A stretch of DNA of 64,000 nucleotides, from contig JASEVX010000008.1 of the NCBI GenBank assembly GCA_031761405.1, positions 73,014,723 to 73,078,722 of the forward strand, read 5' to 3'. This DNA comes from Serripes groenlandicus. Its lineage: Eukaryota > Mollusca > Bivalvia > Cardiida > Cardiidae. Positions within the stretch are counted from its first letter, which is position 1. Each line of letters starts with the position of its first letter. A program made the translations under genes and the position numbers. This document shows positions 54,760 through 64,000 of the stretch, one piece after another. The notes under the pieces were generated by a model. It searched no databases. It was not told the DNA's origin and saw nothing but the letters and a program-made list of their open reading frames with translations.

Positions 54760-55512
54760 ATTCCTATGATGCATGGTTTCTCAGTTTTACATTTGACCTC
54801 CAAGTGTGACCTTAACAGGCCAGGGTCATGTGCGCGACACTCCAGCTCATCATGGTGAACATGTGTGCCCAGTAACTTGGCAATCCATTGATGCATGGTT
54901 GAGATATGGGCCGGATAAAGTACAGACCGATCAAACAGTACTCATTTTTACCTTTAACCTCTAAGTGTGGCCTTGATATTTGAGGTACAGGCATGGGTCT
55001 TGCACGGACACGCCGTCTTATCATGGTGAATGTTTGTCCCATGTTTCTTTGAAATCCTATGATGCATTGTTAAGATGCGGCCCGGACAAAGTATAGTCCT
55101 ATCAATTTTGATCTTTTAACTCCAAGTGTGACCTTGACATTTGAGGTACAGGTCTTATGCGCGACATGAACGTTTGTTCCAAGTTTCTTGGAAATCCTAT
55201 GATGCATTGTTAAGATGCGCATGTACATACACTGAACCGCCATTGTGACAGCTTTGTCGAGCTCATCACAAGCAGGCTGAACAAAAATGGTTACATACTT
55301 TTGGATTTTAACAGAACGTAATAATTTGAACAATCAATGCAGGGTTTCACCAAAGGAACATCCCTGCCAGAAACTTTGCTGTGAAATTAGTTTGATATAG
55401 ATTCAAGGGTTAAGGGGAGAAATTGTTGGTAGGAATATGTGAACGGTCGAACCCCTAATCGCAAGTGATCACATTAGCTCATCCTGCACTTGGTGCTCAG
55501 CTGAGATAAAAA
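54760..55512 (+). mobile_element. 3' part of a degenerate pearl/HINE-like element
   Basis: Units carry catggtgaacatgtgtgccc and gaaatcctatgatgcattgt. The tail is aagtgatcacattagctcat with hairpin tgcac-ttg-gtgc and end ctgagataaaaa. Its 5' part lies left of the 1.1-kb TIR element that interrupts it. Confidence 0.5.
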
Positions 55513-55523
55513 GAAGTGGGTAT

Positions 55524-55706
55524 TTAAACCTTTTCCATATACAACAACTGCAGCAGATGCCTATAGAAACATCTGTGCAAAAATATGGAAAAATCCCTAT
55601 AAATCAAAGCATTATTATGGAACTGAGTTGAAAAACATTGTGGAAAAAGAGAATGCAATCCTCTGCTTCAGATTTACACAATGTGCCTAGTTGGGAAAGG
55701 GCTAAT
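55524..55706. mobile_element. TTAA MITE whose right end starts a second minisatellite
   Basis: TTAAaccttttccatatacaa, interior ttgaaaaacattgtggaaaa, right end gtgcctagttgggaaagggctaa. The right end is then repeated in the 55-bp array. Confidence 0.62.
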
Positions 55707-56158
55707 GACCATTCATCAGATAAGATTTATACAAAGTGCCTACAGTTGGGAAAGGGCGAATGACTGTTCATCAGATAAGATTTATACAAAGTGCCTACAG
55801 TTGGGAAAGGGCTAATGACTGTTCATCAGATAAGATTTATACAAAGTGCCTATAGTTGGAAAAGGGCTAATGACTGTTCATCAGATAAGATTTATACAAA
55901 GTGCCTACAGTTTGGAAAGGGCTAATGACTGTTCATCAGTTAAGATTTATACAATGTGCCTACAGTTAGGAAAGGGCTAATGACTGTTCATCAGTTAAGA
56001 TTCATACAATGTGCCTACAGTTAGGAAAGGGCTAATGACTGTTCATCAGATAAGATTTATACAAAGTGCCTACAGTTAGGAAAGGGCTAATGACTGTTCA
56101 TCAGTTAAGATTCATACAATGTGCCTACAGTTAGGAAAGGGCTAATGACTGTTCATTA
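55655..56158. repeat. 55-bp minisatellite, about 8-9 copies
   Basis: Unit tgactgttcatcagataaga tttatacaaagtgcctacag ttgggaaagggctaa. Its end is the right end of the adjacent MITE 55524-55706. Confidence 0.85.
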
Positions 56159-56246
56159 GATATACAGTCAAACCTGTCTTAGGCAGCCACCCAGGGGAGA
56201 GTCAAAATGTGGCTGCTGATCACAAGTGGCTGCTGAATACAATTCA

Positions 56247-57890
56247 AACAAGCAAATTCAGAGAATTATGGTCCCCCGCTTTGGGGGTCTTATTGGTTGG
56301 GTTGCAACGCTTCCTGGCATATTGTAACTGTCTTTTCTGTCTAGAGAAGGCTTTATTGTTTATAGTAATATGTCAGTACGATATGCGCATCTACACTTGG
56401 TGGTGATCCTTCCTATAAAGTTTCATCAAATTCCAAAAAGCGGTTGCAGAGAAATAGCCCGGAAAAATGAATTTAGTCATACATAGCCGGATGGTGGGGT
56501 AAAGGGCCATAACTCCGTGAAAAATCATCCAACCGGAACGCAAACACGATATGCGCATCTACACTTGGTGGTGATCCTTCCTATGAAGTTTCATAAAATT
56601 CCAAAAAGCGGTTGCAGAGAAATAGCCCGGAAATGAATTTAGTCATACATAGCCTGATGGTGGAGTAAAGGGCCATAACTCCGTGAAAAATAATCCAACT
56701 GGAACGCAAACACGATATGCGCATCTACACTTGGTGGTGATCCTTCCTATAAAGTTTCATCAAATTCCAAAAAGCGGTTGCAGAGAGATAGCCCGGAAAT
56801 GAATTATGTCATACATAGCCGGATGGTGGGGTAAAACTCCGTGAAAAATAATCCAACCGGAACGCAAACACGATATGCGCATCTACACTTGGTGGTGATC
56901 CTTCCTATGAAGTTTCATAAAATTCCAAAAAGCGGTTGCAGAGAAATAGCCCGGAAATGAATTTAGTCATACATAGCCTGATGGTGGGGTAAAGGGCCAT
57001 AACTCCGTGCAAAATAATCCAACCGGAACGCAAACACGATATGCGCATCTACACTTGGTGGTGATCCTTCCTATGAAGTTTCATAAAATTCCAAAAAGCG
57101 GTTGCAGAGAAATAGCCCGGAAATGAATTTAGTCATACATAGCCTGATGGTGGAGTAAAGGGCCATAACTCCGTGAAAAATCATCCAACCGGAACGCAAA
57201 CACGATATGCGCATCTACACTTGGTGGTGATCCTTCCTATGAAGTTTCATAAAATTCCAAAAAGCGGTTGCAGAGAAATAGCCCGGAAATGAATTTAGTC
57301 ATACATAGCCTGATGGTGGGGTAAAGGGCCATAACTCCGTGCAAAATAATCCAACCGGAACGCAAACACAATATGCGCATCTACACTTGGTGGTGATCCT
57401 TCCTATGAAGTTTCATAAAATTCCAAAAAGCGGTAGCAGAGAAATAGCCCGGAAATGAATTTAGTCATACATAGCCTGATGGTGGAGTAAAGGGCCATAA
57501 CTCCGTGAAAAATAATCCAACCGGAACGCAAACACGATATGCGCATCTACACTTGGTGGTGATCCTTCCTATGAAGTTTCATAAAATTCCAAAAAGCGGT
57601 TGCAGAGAAATAGCCCGGAAATGAATTTAGTCATACATAGGGGTAAAGGGCCATAACTCGTCAGGGTCAAGGTCACAAGGTCAAAAATATTGGTATTGAT
57701 GGAAAGAGGTTGTCACAAGGAATACACATGTGAAATATGAAAGCAGTACCTATTACGGTTCAGAAGTTATGACCAAGGTTAAAGTTTTTGTGACAGCGTG
57801 ACTGACGGATGGACTGACGGACGGACTGACGGACTGACTGACGAATGAGAAATAATAGTCCCCGCGCTTTCGCTAAGCGGGGGACAATAA
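56247..57890 (+). mobile_element. Pearl/HINE-like element, homogeneous 166-bp array, M = gtcccccgct
   Basis: Head aacaagcaaattcagagaat, M at 56271-56280. Units recur at 56545, 56711, 56869, 57035, 57201, 57367 and 57533 (166 bp, one 158). A diverged unit with aggtcacaaggtcaaaaata and tract gacggacggactgacgg follow, then hairpin gtccccgcgct / agcgggggac. Distal arm and M match over 10 bases. Confidence 0.78.
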
Positions 57891-58204
57891 AGAGAAAATG
57901 TTATTCAGGTTAATCCTCAAGAGGCTGCTTAATACAAGTTGGCTGTTTAACAGAGGTGACCGCTAACACAAGTTTGACTGATGACTGTATTTAAAAGAAG
58001 CACTTAATATAAACTTTCTTACAGACAAAAAAAACTCTAAACCTCTAGGTCCAACATCAAACACTCAAAAGTAAACTGTGTTGCAGCATAAACTTGTGTC
58101 CCCTAAATATACATCTCTACAATTTGAAGTATGATTTCAATATGGGCTGTCAATATTATTGGAAAAGAAGAAATTGTTTATGCCTTAACCTTTCACCACA
58201 TATA

Positions 58205-58243
58205 TACAATACAACACAATACAATACAATACAATACAATAAT
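58205..58243. repeat. (ACAAT)n microsatellite
   Basis: About six acaat/acaca units between two copies of a roughly 95-bp duplication. Confidence 0.9.
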
Positions 58244-58358
58244 TTATTTGTAAATAGAGGCCACCGGCGCAAAATACAGCAAATATGCATCTCTACAATT
58301 TGAAGTATGATTTCGATATGGGTTGTCAAAATTACAGGAAAAGAAGAAATTGTTTGTT

Positions 58359-58573
58359 TTAACCTTTTCCCAAATATAGATGCTTTCTGACACCCCTGCA
58401 GCAGACGACTTTGGAAAACAATGTGACAAAAGAAGCAATTGCTCTTTGCCACAATATTTTCAACTTTTTTCAATAAATATACATGTACCTTCAATTATAG
58501 AGTATATTTGTCTAGATGTTTTCAGAGTCATTTGTTGCTGATTAGCTGTATACAGTATGTGGGAAAGGGTTAA
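58359..58573. mobile_element. TTAA MITE, complete copy
   Basis: TTAAccttttcccaaatatag to gtgggaaagggTTAA. A partial second left end lies at 58184-58207 in a roughly 95-bp duplication (58109-58207 against 58284-58378). Confidence 0.78.
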
Positions 58574-58819
58574 GCCTTGTAGGGCTGTAACAGTAAATCG
58601 AACTATCGATATATTGCAATAGTGACGAGGGCAATAGTACAGCATTGATTGTAAAACTGAATATCAATCAAAGTACTGAAAGTACTGATGGAAGGTGATT
58701 TAAGATTATGTCAACCAGGTGCAGATGGGATAATGAAATTTATGCAAGTTACGCACATATCATGGCTACGATGTGTGGATAGGAACGAAAGGGGAATAAA
58801 TGAAACAAAGAAATTAAAT

Positions 58820-59007
58820 CTTAAAAATGCGGGTCCCGGGTTCGATCCCCGGTTGAGGCACTACGGTCATGGTGGAGTGTTCTTGGGCAAGGCACATTTT
58901 ATAGCCTAGTACTGGGTTGATTACCCAGGGATCATGAATAATAATCAAGCGCTCTAAATGACCTTAGCTGTCGATGCGCCATAAAACAATATACATTCAT
59001 TCATTGT
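58820..59007 (+). mobile_element. Second SINE family, partial
   Basis: B box gggttcgatccccggttgag, body ttcttgggcaaggcacattt and cgatgcgccataaaacaata, tail (catt)n. No convincing A box upstream, so it is 5'-truncated or decayed. Confidence 0.6.
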
Positions 59008-59629
59008 CCATAGCTAATGCTTGTTCTTTTAACCACATGCTAACAATACAAAAATGTTTTAAAAAAACAACAATAAATATATACAAAAATCTGGCCACTG
59101 GTTAAAACGTTTAACTGTCTTTGATCAAGAAGGACTTCAAGAAAAGCAACAACTTCACTAGACAATGTGAATTACAAATAAGAATAACTTTCTAATATGA
59201 ATGAAAATGTCAGGGGTATTCCATAAATGGAGCTTTTCTTAGCCTGGGATTACACAATATAACATGATAATAAATACTAGACATTAAGATAAATACTTCA
59301 CCGATATGAAATCCCATAAGTTACTCTCTTCATGTGTATTAAACATCTGAACTTACTAAACGTTCAGCAAAACGTCGAATACTCAAGAAATTATTTTCTA
59401 TTAAAAAGTGTCCTACGTAAGTCTCTCGTGGAATGTAGGTCTTTAACAGCTATTGACCTATTTTGTATCTGTATCTAAACGTTGATTTAACTCGGTAGGA
59501 ACTCCAATTAGTTGATTGATTTATTGATTAGTTGGAAAGTTGGAAGAGGGTCGACACATTGTGTAAAAAGGAGGAATAAGTAGTTTTGAGTAATTGTTAT
59601 ATTTTTTAGAAAAGTTTTTTAAATGTATC
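59008..59629. other. Unique DNA, nothing recognised
   Basis: AT-rich with no open exon-like segment. The SINE at 59630 follows. Confidence 0.5.
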
Positions 59630-59912
59630 CTAGTCGAGTCCCGGAAGCTCTGTTGGTAGCGTCGCGGGCTGTCAATCCAGTGGCTGTGAGTCAAATCGCG
59701 GCTCGGATAACTTTTTTCCGTCGTTTGACACAAGTCAATACATCATTCGTCTTCCACACATGGGCTAAGTCTATACGTAAAAGCAGCCAGTTGCTTGGGA
59801 GGTTGTTGTGTGGAGTTCTAGTGTGAAAACATCAGGAAACGCATGAGTAGGTGACCGCCGTGATATGACTGAGAATAATGTTAAAAGCGGCATTAAACCC
59901 CAATCAATCAAC
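59630..59912 (+). mobile_element. tRNA-headed SINE with Meta-like core, plus orientation
   Basis: The head ggaagctctgttggtagcgt is followed by a weak B box (gtcaaatcgcggctc). The body has gggctaagtc and cagccagttgcttgggag, the core accgccgtgatatgactgag, and the end cattaaaccccaatcaatca. It is the same family as 2509-2742 and 11230-11502. Confidence 0.8.
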
Positions 59913-60284
59913 ATTTGATGTATTTATATCCCTTTAATTTGTGTATTCTATCATGTAAAGGGTTAAACACGAAGAGTTCGGTCATGCAAACGTACGATTT
60001 TGTTGTTCTTGATGAATGTTATTGTTGGTGTAATAATTGTATTAAAATACCTAATGAATACGTCTATTGTAATCGATAGTTAGTTTAATTGTTGTTTACA
60101 CTACTATTAGATAATTGTTAATTGCGCTGAAATTAATCGTATATAACATTTAAAGCAATAAAGAAAGTTACAGAAACTTATTGTTAATTGAGATGAATTA
60201 AGCAATTAATATAAACATGTAAAACTTTATTATTAACACCTGATACATACAAACGATTAAAAGATGAAACCTTGCCTAATTCTC

Positions 60285-60645
60285 CTTTTACCACAATGTT
60301 ATCCTGTCACGATGTTTTCATAGTATACGGCCTACATATCATGTAAAAGTTCCCCATTTTTCACCCTGTATGTACATATGTCCACATTTCTCCTTTTACC
60401 ACATATACGGCCTACTGCCTACATATCATGTACATGTCCCAATTTATCCCCATGTTTGTACATTTCTCCTATTACAACAATGTTATCCTGTCACGATGTT
60501 TTCAAAGTATACAGCCTACCCATCATGTAAAAGTTTCCCATTTCTCACCATGTATGTGCATTCCTCCTTTGACCACAATTTTATCCTGTCACGATGTTTT
60601 CAAAGTTTACGGACTACGGTTTATTCCCATTTGGTCTACACTTTT
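60285..60645. repeat. Irregular tandem repeat (about 106-180 bp spacing)
   Basis: Landmark ttatcctgtcacgatgtttt recurs at about 60298, 60480 and 60586, with ctccttttaccaca and tatacggcctac. ORFs here are by-products. Related units are at 61150-61600. Confidence 0.65.
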
Positions 60646-61149
60646 TGCACTTTGTCCCATTCGGTCTACACCCAGTTTGGACCCCAGTGTCATTTCGTCT
60701 TCACTTATATTTAAGTTGACAGACAGCCCCTTACACACTTATTCAATAAGACAAACATCTTTTGTTTAAAATATGTGGGTTAATAATGAGATGGCATTCA
60801 AACACTGCAAACAGTGTAAACTAAGATCATCTTATCTTTAATGTAGACTCAGACTACCTGTCAGTTCAGTATAAACTGCAGCAGCCAGTCCTAGTCTACA
60901 TTATGTTGAGACCCTCAAAAGTAAGTTTTCACACCATTCAGGTGTGAAAGATAATTAAAGATAATATGTGTTATTTTAGGAGGCATAAATGCTAAAATGC
61001 TTTAATGTCAATGTCAGATAAATTAGTAAGCTCCATAGAAATAAAGCTTTGCATATTCATGTTATGAACAGTAGACGAAATGGGAATTAGGGTGTAGACC
61101 AAATGGGACAAAAAACAGTAGACCAAATGGGATTAGACGAAATGGGAAG

Positions 61150-61600
61150 TTACCACGGCCTACATATTATGTAAATGTCCCGACTTCTCTCTATATTTGT
61201 ACATTTCTCCTTTATCACACTGTTATCCTGTCACAGTGTTTTCATTGTATACGGCCTACCCATCATGTAAATCTTGTACAGAGTACAAATGTATCCTGTA
61301 AATGGTTCCCATTTCTCCCCATGTATGTACACATTTCTCCAATTACCACAATGTTATCATGTCACGATGTTTTCAAAGTATACGGCCTACATACCATGCA
61401 AAAGTTCCCCGTTTCTCACCCTGTATGTACATGTGTCCACATTTCTCCAATTACCACAAGGTTATCATGTCACGATGTTTTCAAAGTATACAGCCTGTAA
61501 AAGTTCCCCCTTGCTCATCATGTATGTACATTTCTCCTTTTACCACACTGTTATCCCGACACGATGTTTTCAAAGTGTACGGCCTATGTATTAGTGAAAG
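61150..61600. repeat. Second array of the 60285-60645 repeat
   Basis: Units with ttatcatgtcacgatgtttt and tatacggcctacataccatg. Between the two arrays, the words gacaaaatgggattagacg and catttcgtc / gacgaaatg are inverted, suggesting a partly palindromic arrangement. Confidence 0.6.
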
Positions 61601-61601
61601 C

Positions 61602-62228
61602 TCGTTTTGCCCGATGTTTTCAACTTCACTGAATAATTGTTGTGATTTCTGATAAGTTTTTCAAAGTCGTATCATGTTTTTATTGTATACTTTGTTTTTT
61701 AATCTGCAGCACATGTTTGAAAAAAATGTGGAAAAGGGATGATCAATGCCTTGTTTTTCCCCAATGTTTTCTACTTCATTGAAGAATCACTTTTATTTGA
61801 TATGTTTTTAGAATTAATATTCGTGATTACTTGTTTTACCCCAATATTTTAAATTCATAGAATAATTGGTGTGGTATCTGATTAGTTTTTCAAAGTCATC
61901 CTCAACTATTTATAACACATCAAGATCGTTTTGCCCGATGTTTTCAACTTCACTGAATAATTGTTGTGATTTCTGATAAGTTTTCAAAGTCGTATCATGT
62001 TTTTATTGTATACTTTGTTTTTTAATCTGCAGCACATGTTTGAAAAAAAGGTGGAAAAGGGATGATCAATGCCTTGTTTTTCCCCAATGTTTTCTACTTC
62101 ATTGAAGAATCACTTTTATTTGATATGTTTTTAGAATTAATATTCGTGAATACTTGTTTTACCCCAATGTTTTAAATTCATAGAATAATTGGTGTGGTAT
62201 CTGATTAGTTTTCAAAGTCATCCTCAAC
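61602..62228. repeat. ~310-bp tandem duplication
   Basis: gttttgcccgatgttttcaa through ggtatctgattagttttcaa occurs at 61602-61910 and 61924-62228 with very few differences. Recent. Confidence 0.82.
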
Positions 62229-62946
62229 TATTTCAATTATACAGTGTTATACTATTCAATTAAATAAAAAGTATTTGTACATATTGAAAACAATCTAGTC
62301 CACATTGGAATTATATTACGTTTTGATTTCATTCATTGGGTGTAATAATTCGACGATAGGTCAGTCCTCGAATTGACCTAGTTCGTTTACTGCGTATCGG
62401 TGTTGTTTACAAAAGAAAGCGTGCGGCGTAGGAATATTCATAAGATACTGTTTACTGCAGAATCATTTGTATTTCTCAAAATAAAATTTATTTAAAAAAA
62501 CAAGCCAGTGTCTACATCAAACTGGTTGTAAATGAAAACACTTTAAGTATGAGTTTACATTGATTTTTGCGAACTATATTGAGTAGCGTATGTATGAAAA
62601 GATCATATAGTTTATAGAGAGGATGTGTGTTGTTGGGCATATTCCATCAGCCTGTGCAATCCCATAGGAAGAAGATTATTAAAATAATCACCTTCCAAAA
62701 ACTATCGGCAATAGTGTTTTGAACTACCGGTAGTTCATGCACAAAGGTCTGCACTGAAATCTAAATATGCAGATATGCTTATATTTCTAAAAGTATCTAT
62801 AGACCATGTTATTTGTCTGCTGTGAACGAGTTTTGTTGTCTAAAAAGTGAAAAGTGTTCTTTTTTATGTTTTAGTTGTTTAAACAGAAAGAGTTAATCAT
62901 TGTTCTTGTCAGATGTTTTCCCCATAGTTGATTTATCATTATTTTT

Positions 62947-62994
<48 letters not shown>

Positions 62995-63045
62995 TTTTAG
63001 TTGAAATATCAATACTATCGCAATAATGATTTTTGGGCTCAATAG
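62229..63045. other. Unique DNA with a TA microsatellite
   Basis: No exon or element ends seen apart from (TA)n. Confidence 0.5.
62949..62992. repeat. (TA)n microsatellite
   Basis: About 21 TA units without interruption. Confidence 0.95.
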
Positions 63046-63275
63046 TTAACCCTTTCCCTCATATAGACGCTTTCTGACGCCTCTGCAGCAGACAGCTTTT
63101 TGAAAACATAGTGACAAAAGAAGAAATTGCACAAAACGTGCAATTTCTCCTTTTTATCACAATGTTTTCCACTTTTTGTCATAAGTTATCCATTCAATTA
63201 TGGAGATTTTCAATGTTTTGACAAAATACGTTCAAAGTCGATGGTGCAGAGTTGTCGTATAGGGGAAAGGGTTAA
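63046..63275. mobile_element. TTAA MITE, complete copy
   Basis: TTAAccctttccctcatatag at the left and ggggaaagggTTAA at the right. Interior palindrome gaaattgcacaaaacgtgcaattt centred near 63135. Same orientation as 24013-24243. Confidence 0.82.
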
Positions 63276-63451
63276 GGTGCCCTTTCTGACTTTCTTCAAT
63301 GTGTAAAAAACACTATCTGCTTAGCACAGTGTTCCCACAGACATTTTTTTCTGCGGGTACATGTACCCTCTGGAGTGAATTTTTGGGAGAACAAGACAAT
63401 TGTTGGGGGGGGGTAAAACATATATCCTGATGTAAGATTGTAAATAAAACA

Positions 63452-63672
63452 AAAACAAGAGGCCCAAGAGGGCCAGTATCGCTCCCCTACCATTAAGCAA
63501 AAAATTAACACTCCAAACAGCCCCGCCCCCTGATCGCTATGTTTTCTTACCTATCAACATGGCTTGAAGGAATCACATAGAGGGTCACCCTAGGAACATT
63601 TCTACAAAGTTATTTGAAAATTGGCCTGACCGTTTTGGAGAAGAATTTTTTTTAAGTTTCCACCATAGCCAT
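63452..63672 (+). mobile_element. 5' fragment of a ~167-bp-array element
   Basis: Head acaagaggcccaagagggcc with gctcccct, then about one monomer (catggcttgaaggaatcaca). It breaks off in tatatata before unique sequence. Confidence 0.6.
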
Positions 63673-64000
63673 ATATATAACTGTGTTATTATCATTTAGT
63701 AACGAAATCACTTTTTTTTTATATTGAAATAAAACACATACACAACTAATTGTTTGTTTTTCCCTTTGACGATTAATAGGTTACAATGAATGTTATATGA
63801 ATATATGTGACAGTGACTAGAGTAGATACAACATATCAATTTGAATTTGTTTATGGTCGATCAATAGTACAGTGGGAAAGAATGAAAGATAAACCTAGAT
63901 TTGTAGACCTTTCTGTAAATAACTCGCTCAAATAAATTTAATCGTTCGCCATTTTGGTTTCCTCCCAACAAGCCATTAAATTGACTAGACGAATTCGGTA
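63673..64000. other. Unique DNA at the right edge
   Basis: AT-rich; nothing recognised. cgccattttggtttcctccc near 63950 could be exon-like but is cut by the window. Confidence 0.4.

Noticed and set aside
55655..56158. CRISPR-like array of regular repeats
   Set aside because: Units are contiguous without unique spacers, are 55 bp, contain a MITE end, and the genome is eukaryotic.
60370..60769. Two overlapping ORFs of 113-114 codons with His/Cys-rich text resembling zinc-binding
   Set aside because: They come from a tandem repeat (ttatcctgtcacgatgtttt) read in two frames; the cysteines do not form a known spacing.
1..64000. Autonomous transposase, reverse transcriptase or Rep-helicase genes
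   Set aside because: No frame shows recognisable catalytic motifs of these families; all elements here look non-autonomous.

Overview
This is a eukaryotic, almost certainly metazoan, window: AT-rich, intron-dominated and packed with non-autonomous transposons. A bivalve mollusc is the best guess. The reasons are the mix of elements: tRNA-headed SINEs with a Meta-like core, pearl/Helitron-type elements carrying internal arrays of roughly 145-170 bp monomers, and TTAA MITEs. The taxon is inferred, not proven. There are no bacterial-style genes, operons or CRISPR arrays. Most longer ORFs lie inside tandem repeats.

The only gene I can support runs on the minus strand and leaves the window at its 3' side. 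Reading 5' to 3' (right to left), five exons encode the end of a cadherin ectodomain (49009 down to 31558). Their splice phases chain without conflict (1-2, 2-1, 1-1, 1-0, 0-1). Nine intact EGF-like exons follow (25021 down to 333), each 108 or 111 bp, phase 1-1, with six cysteines. The layout resembles Fat-type cadherins (cadherin repeats, then EGF repeats). No start codon, signal peptide or transmembrane segment is visible.

The EGF part has expanded by tandem segmental duplication. Three blocks (about 7.61-13.25, 13.26-18.64 and 18.64-26.18 kb) each hold one A-type and one B-type EGF exon. A smaller duplication at 0.2-3.2 kb repeats another EGF exon, and one of those copies is split by a SINE. 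The duplicate blocks act as natural pre-integration controls. Private insertions in single blocks give clean empty sites for a SINE, two TTAA MITEs and one hairpin-ended element.

Most of the remaining DNA is one superfamily with a common plan. It has a 5' head (usually ACAAGAG-like), a short motif M, an internal tandem array, a GACG-rich tract, a 3' hairpin whose distal arm is the reverse complement of M, and an A-run. At least seven sequence-distinct versions keep M complementary to the 3' arm while M itself changes. This fits Helentron/HINE or pearl elements and is the most interesting system here. A second theme is minisatellites (54-55 bp) that seem to have grown out of the terminal end of a TTAA MITE at two unrelated loci. 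A 39-bp minisatellite of about 2.9 kb occupies 45.1-48.0 kb.
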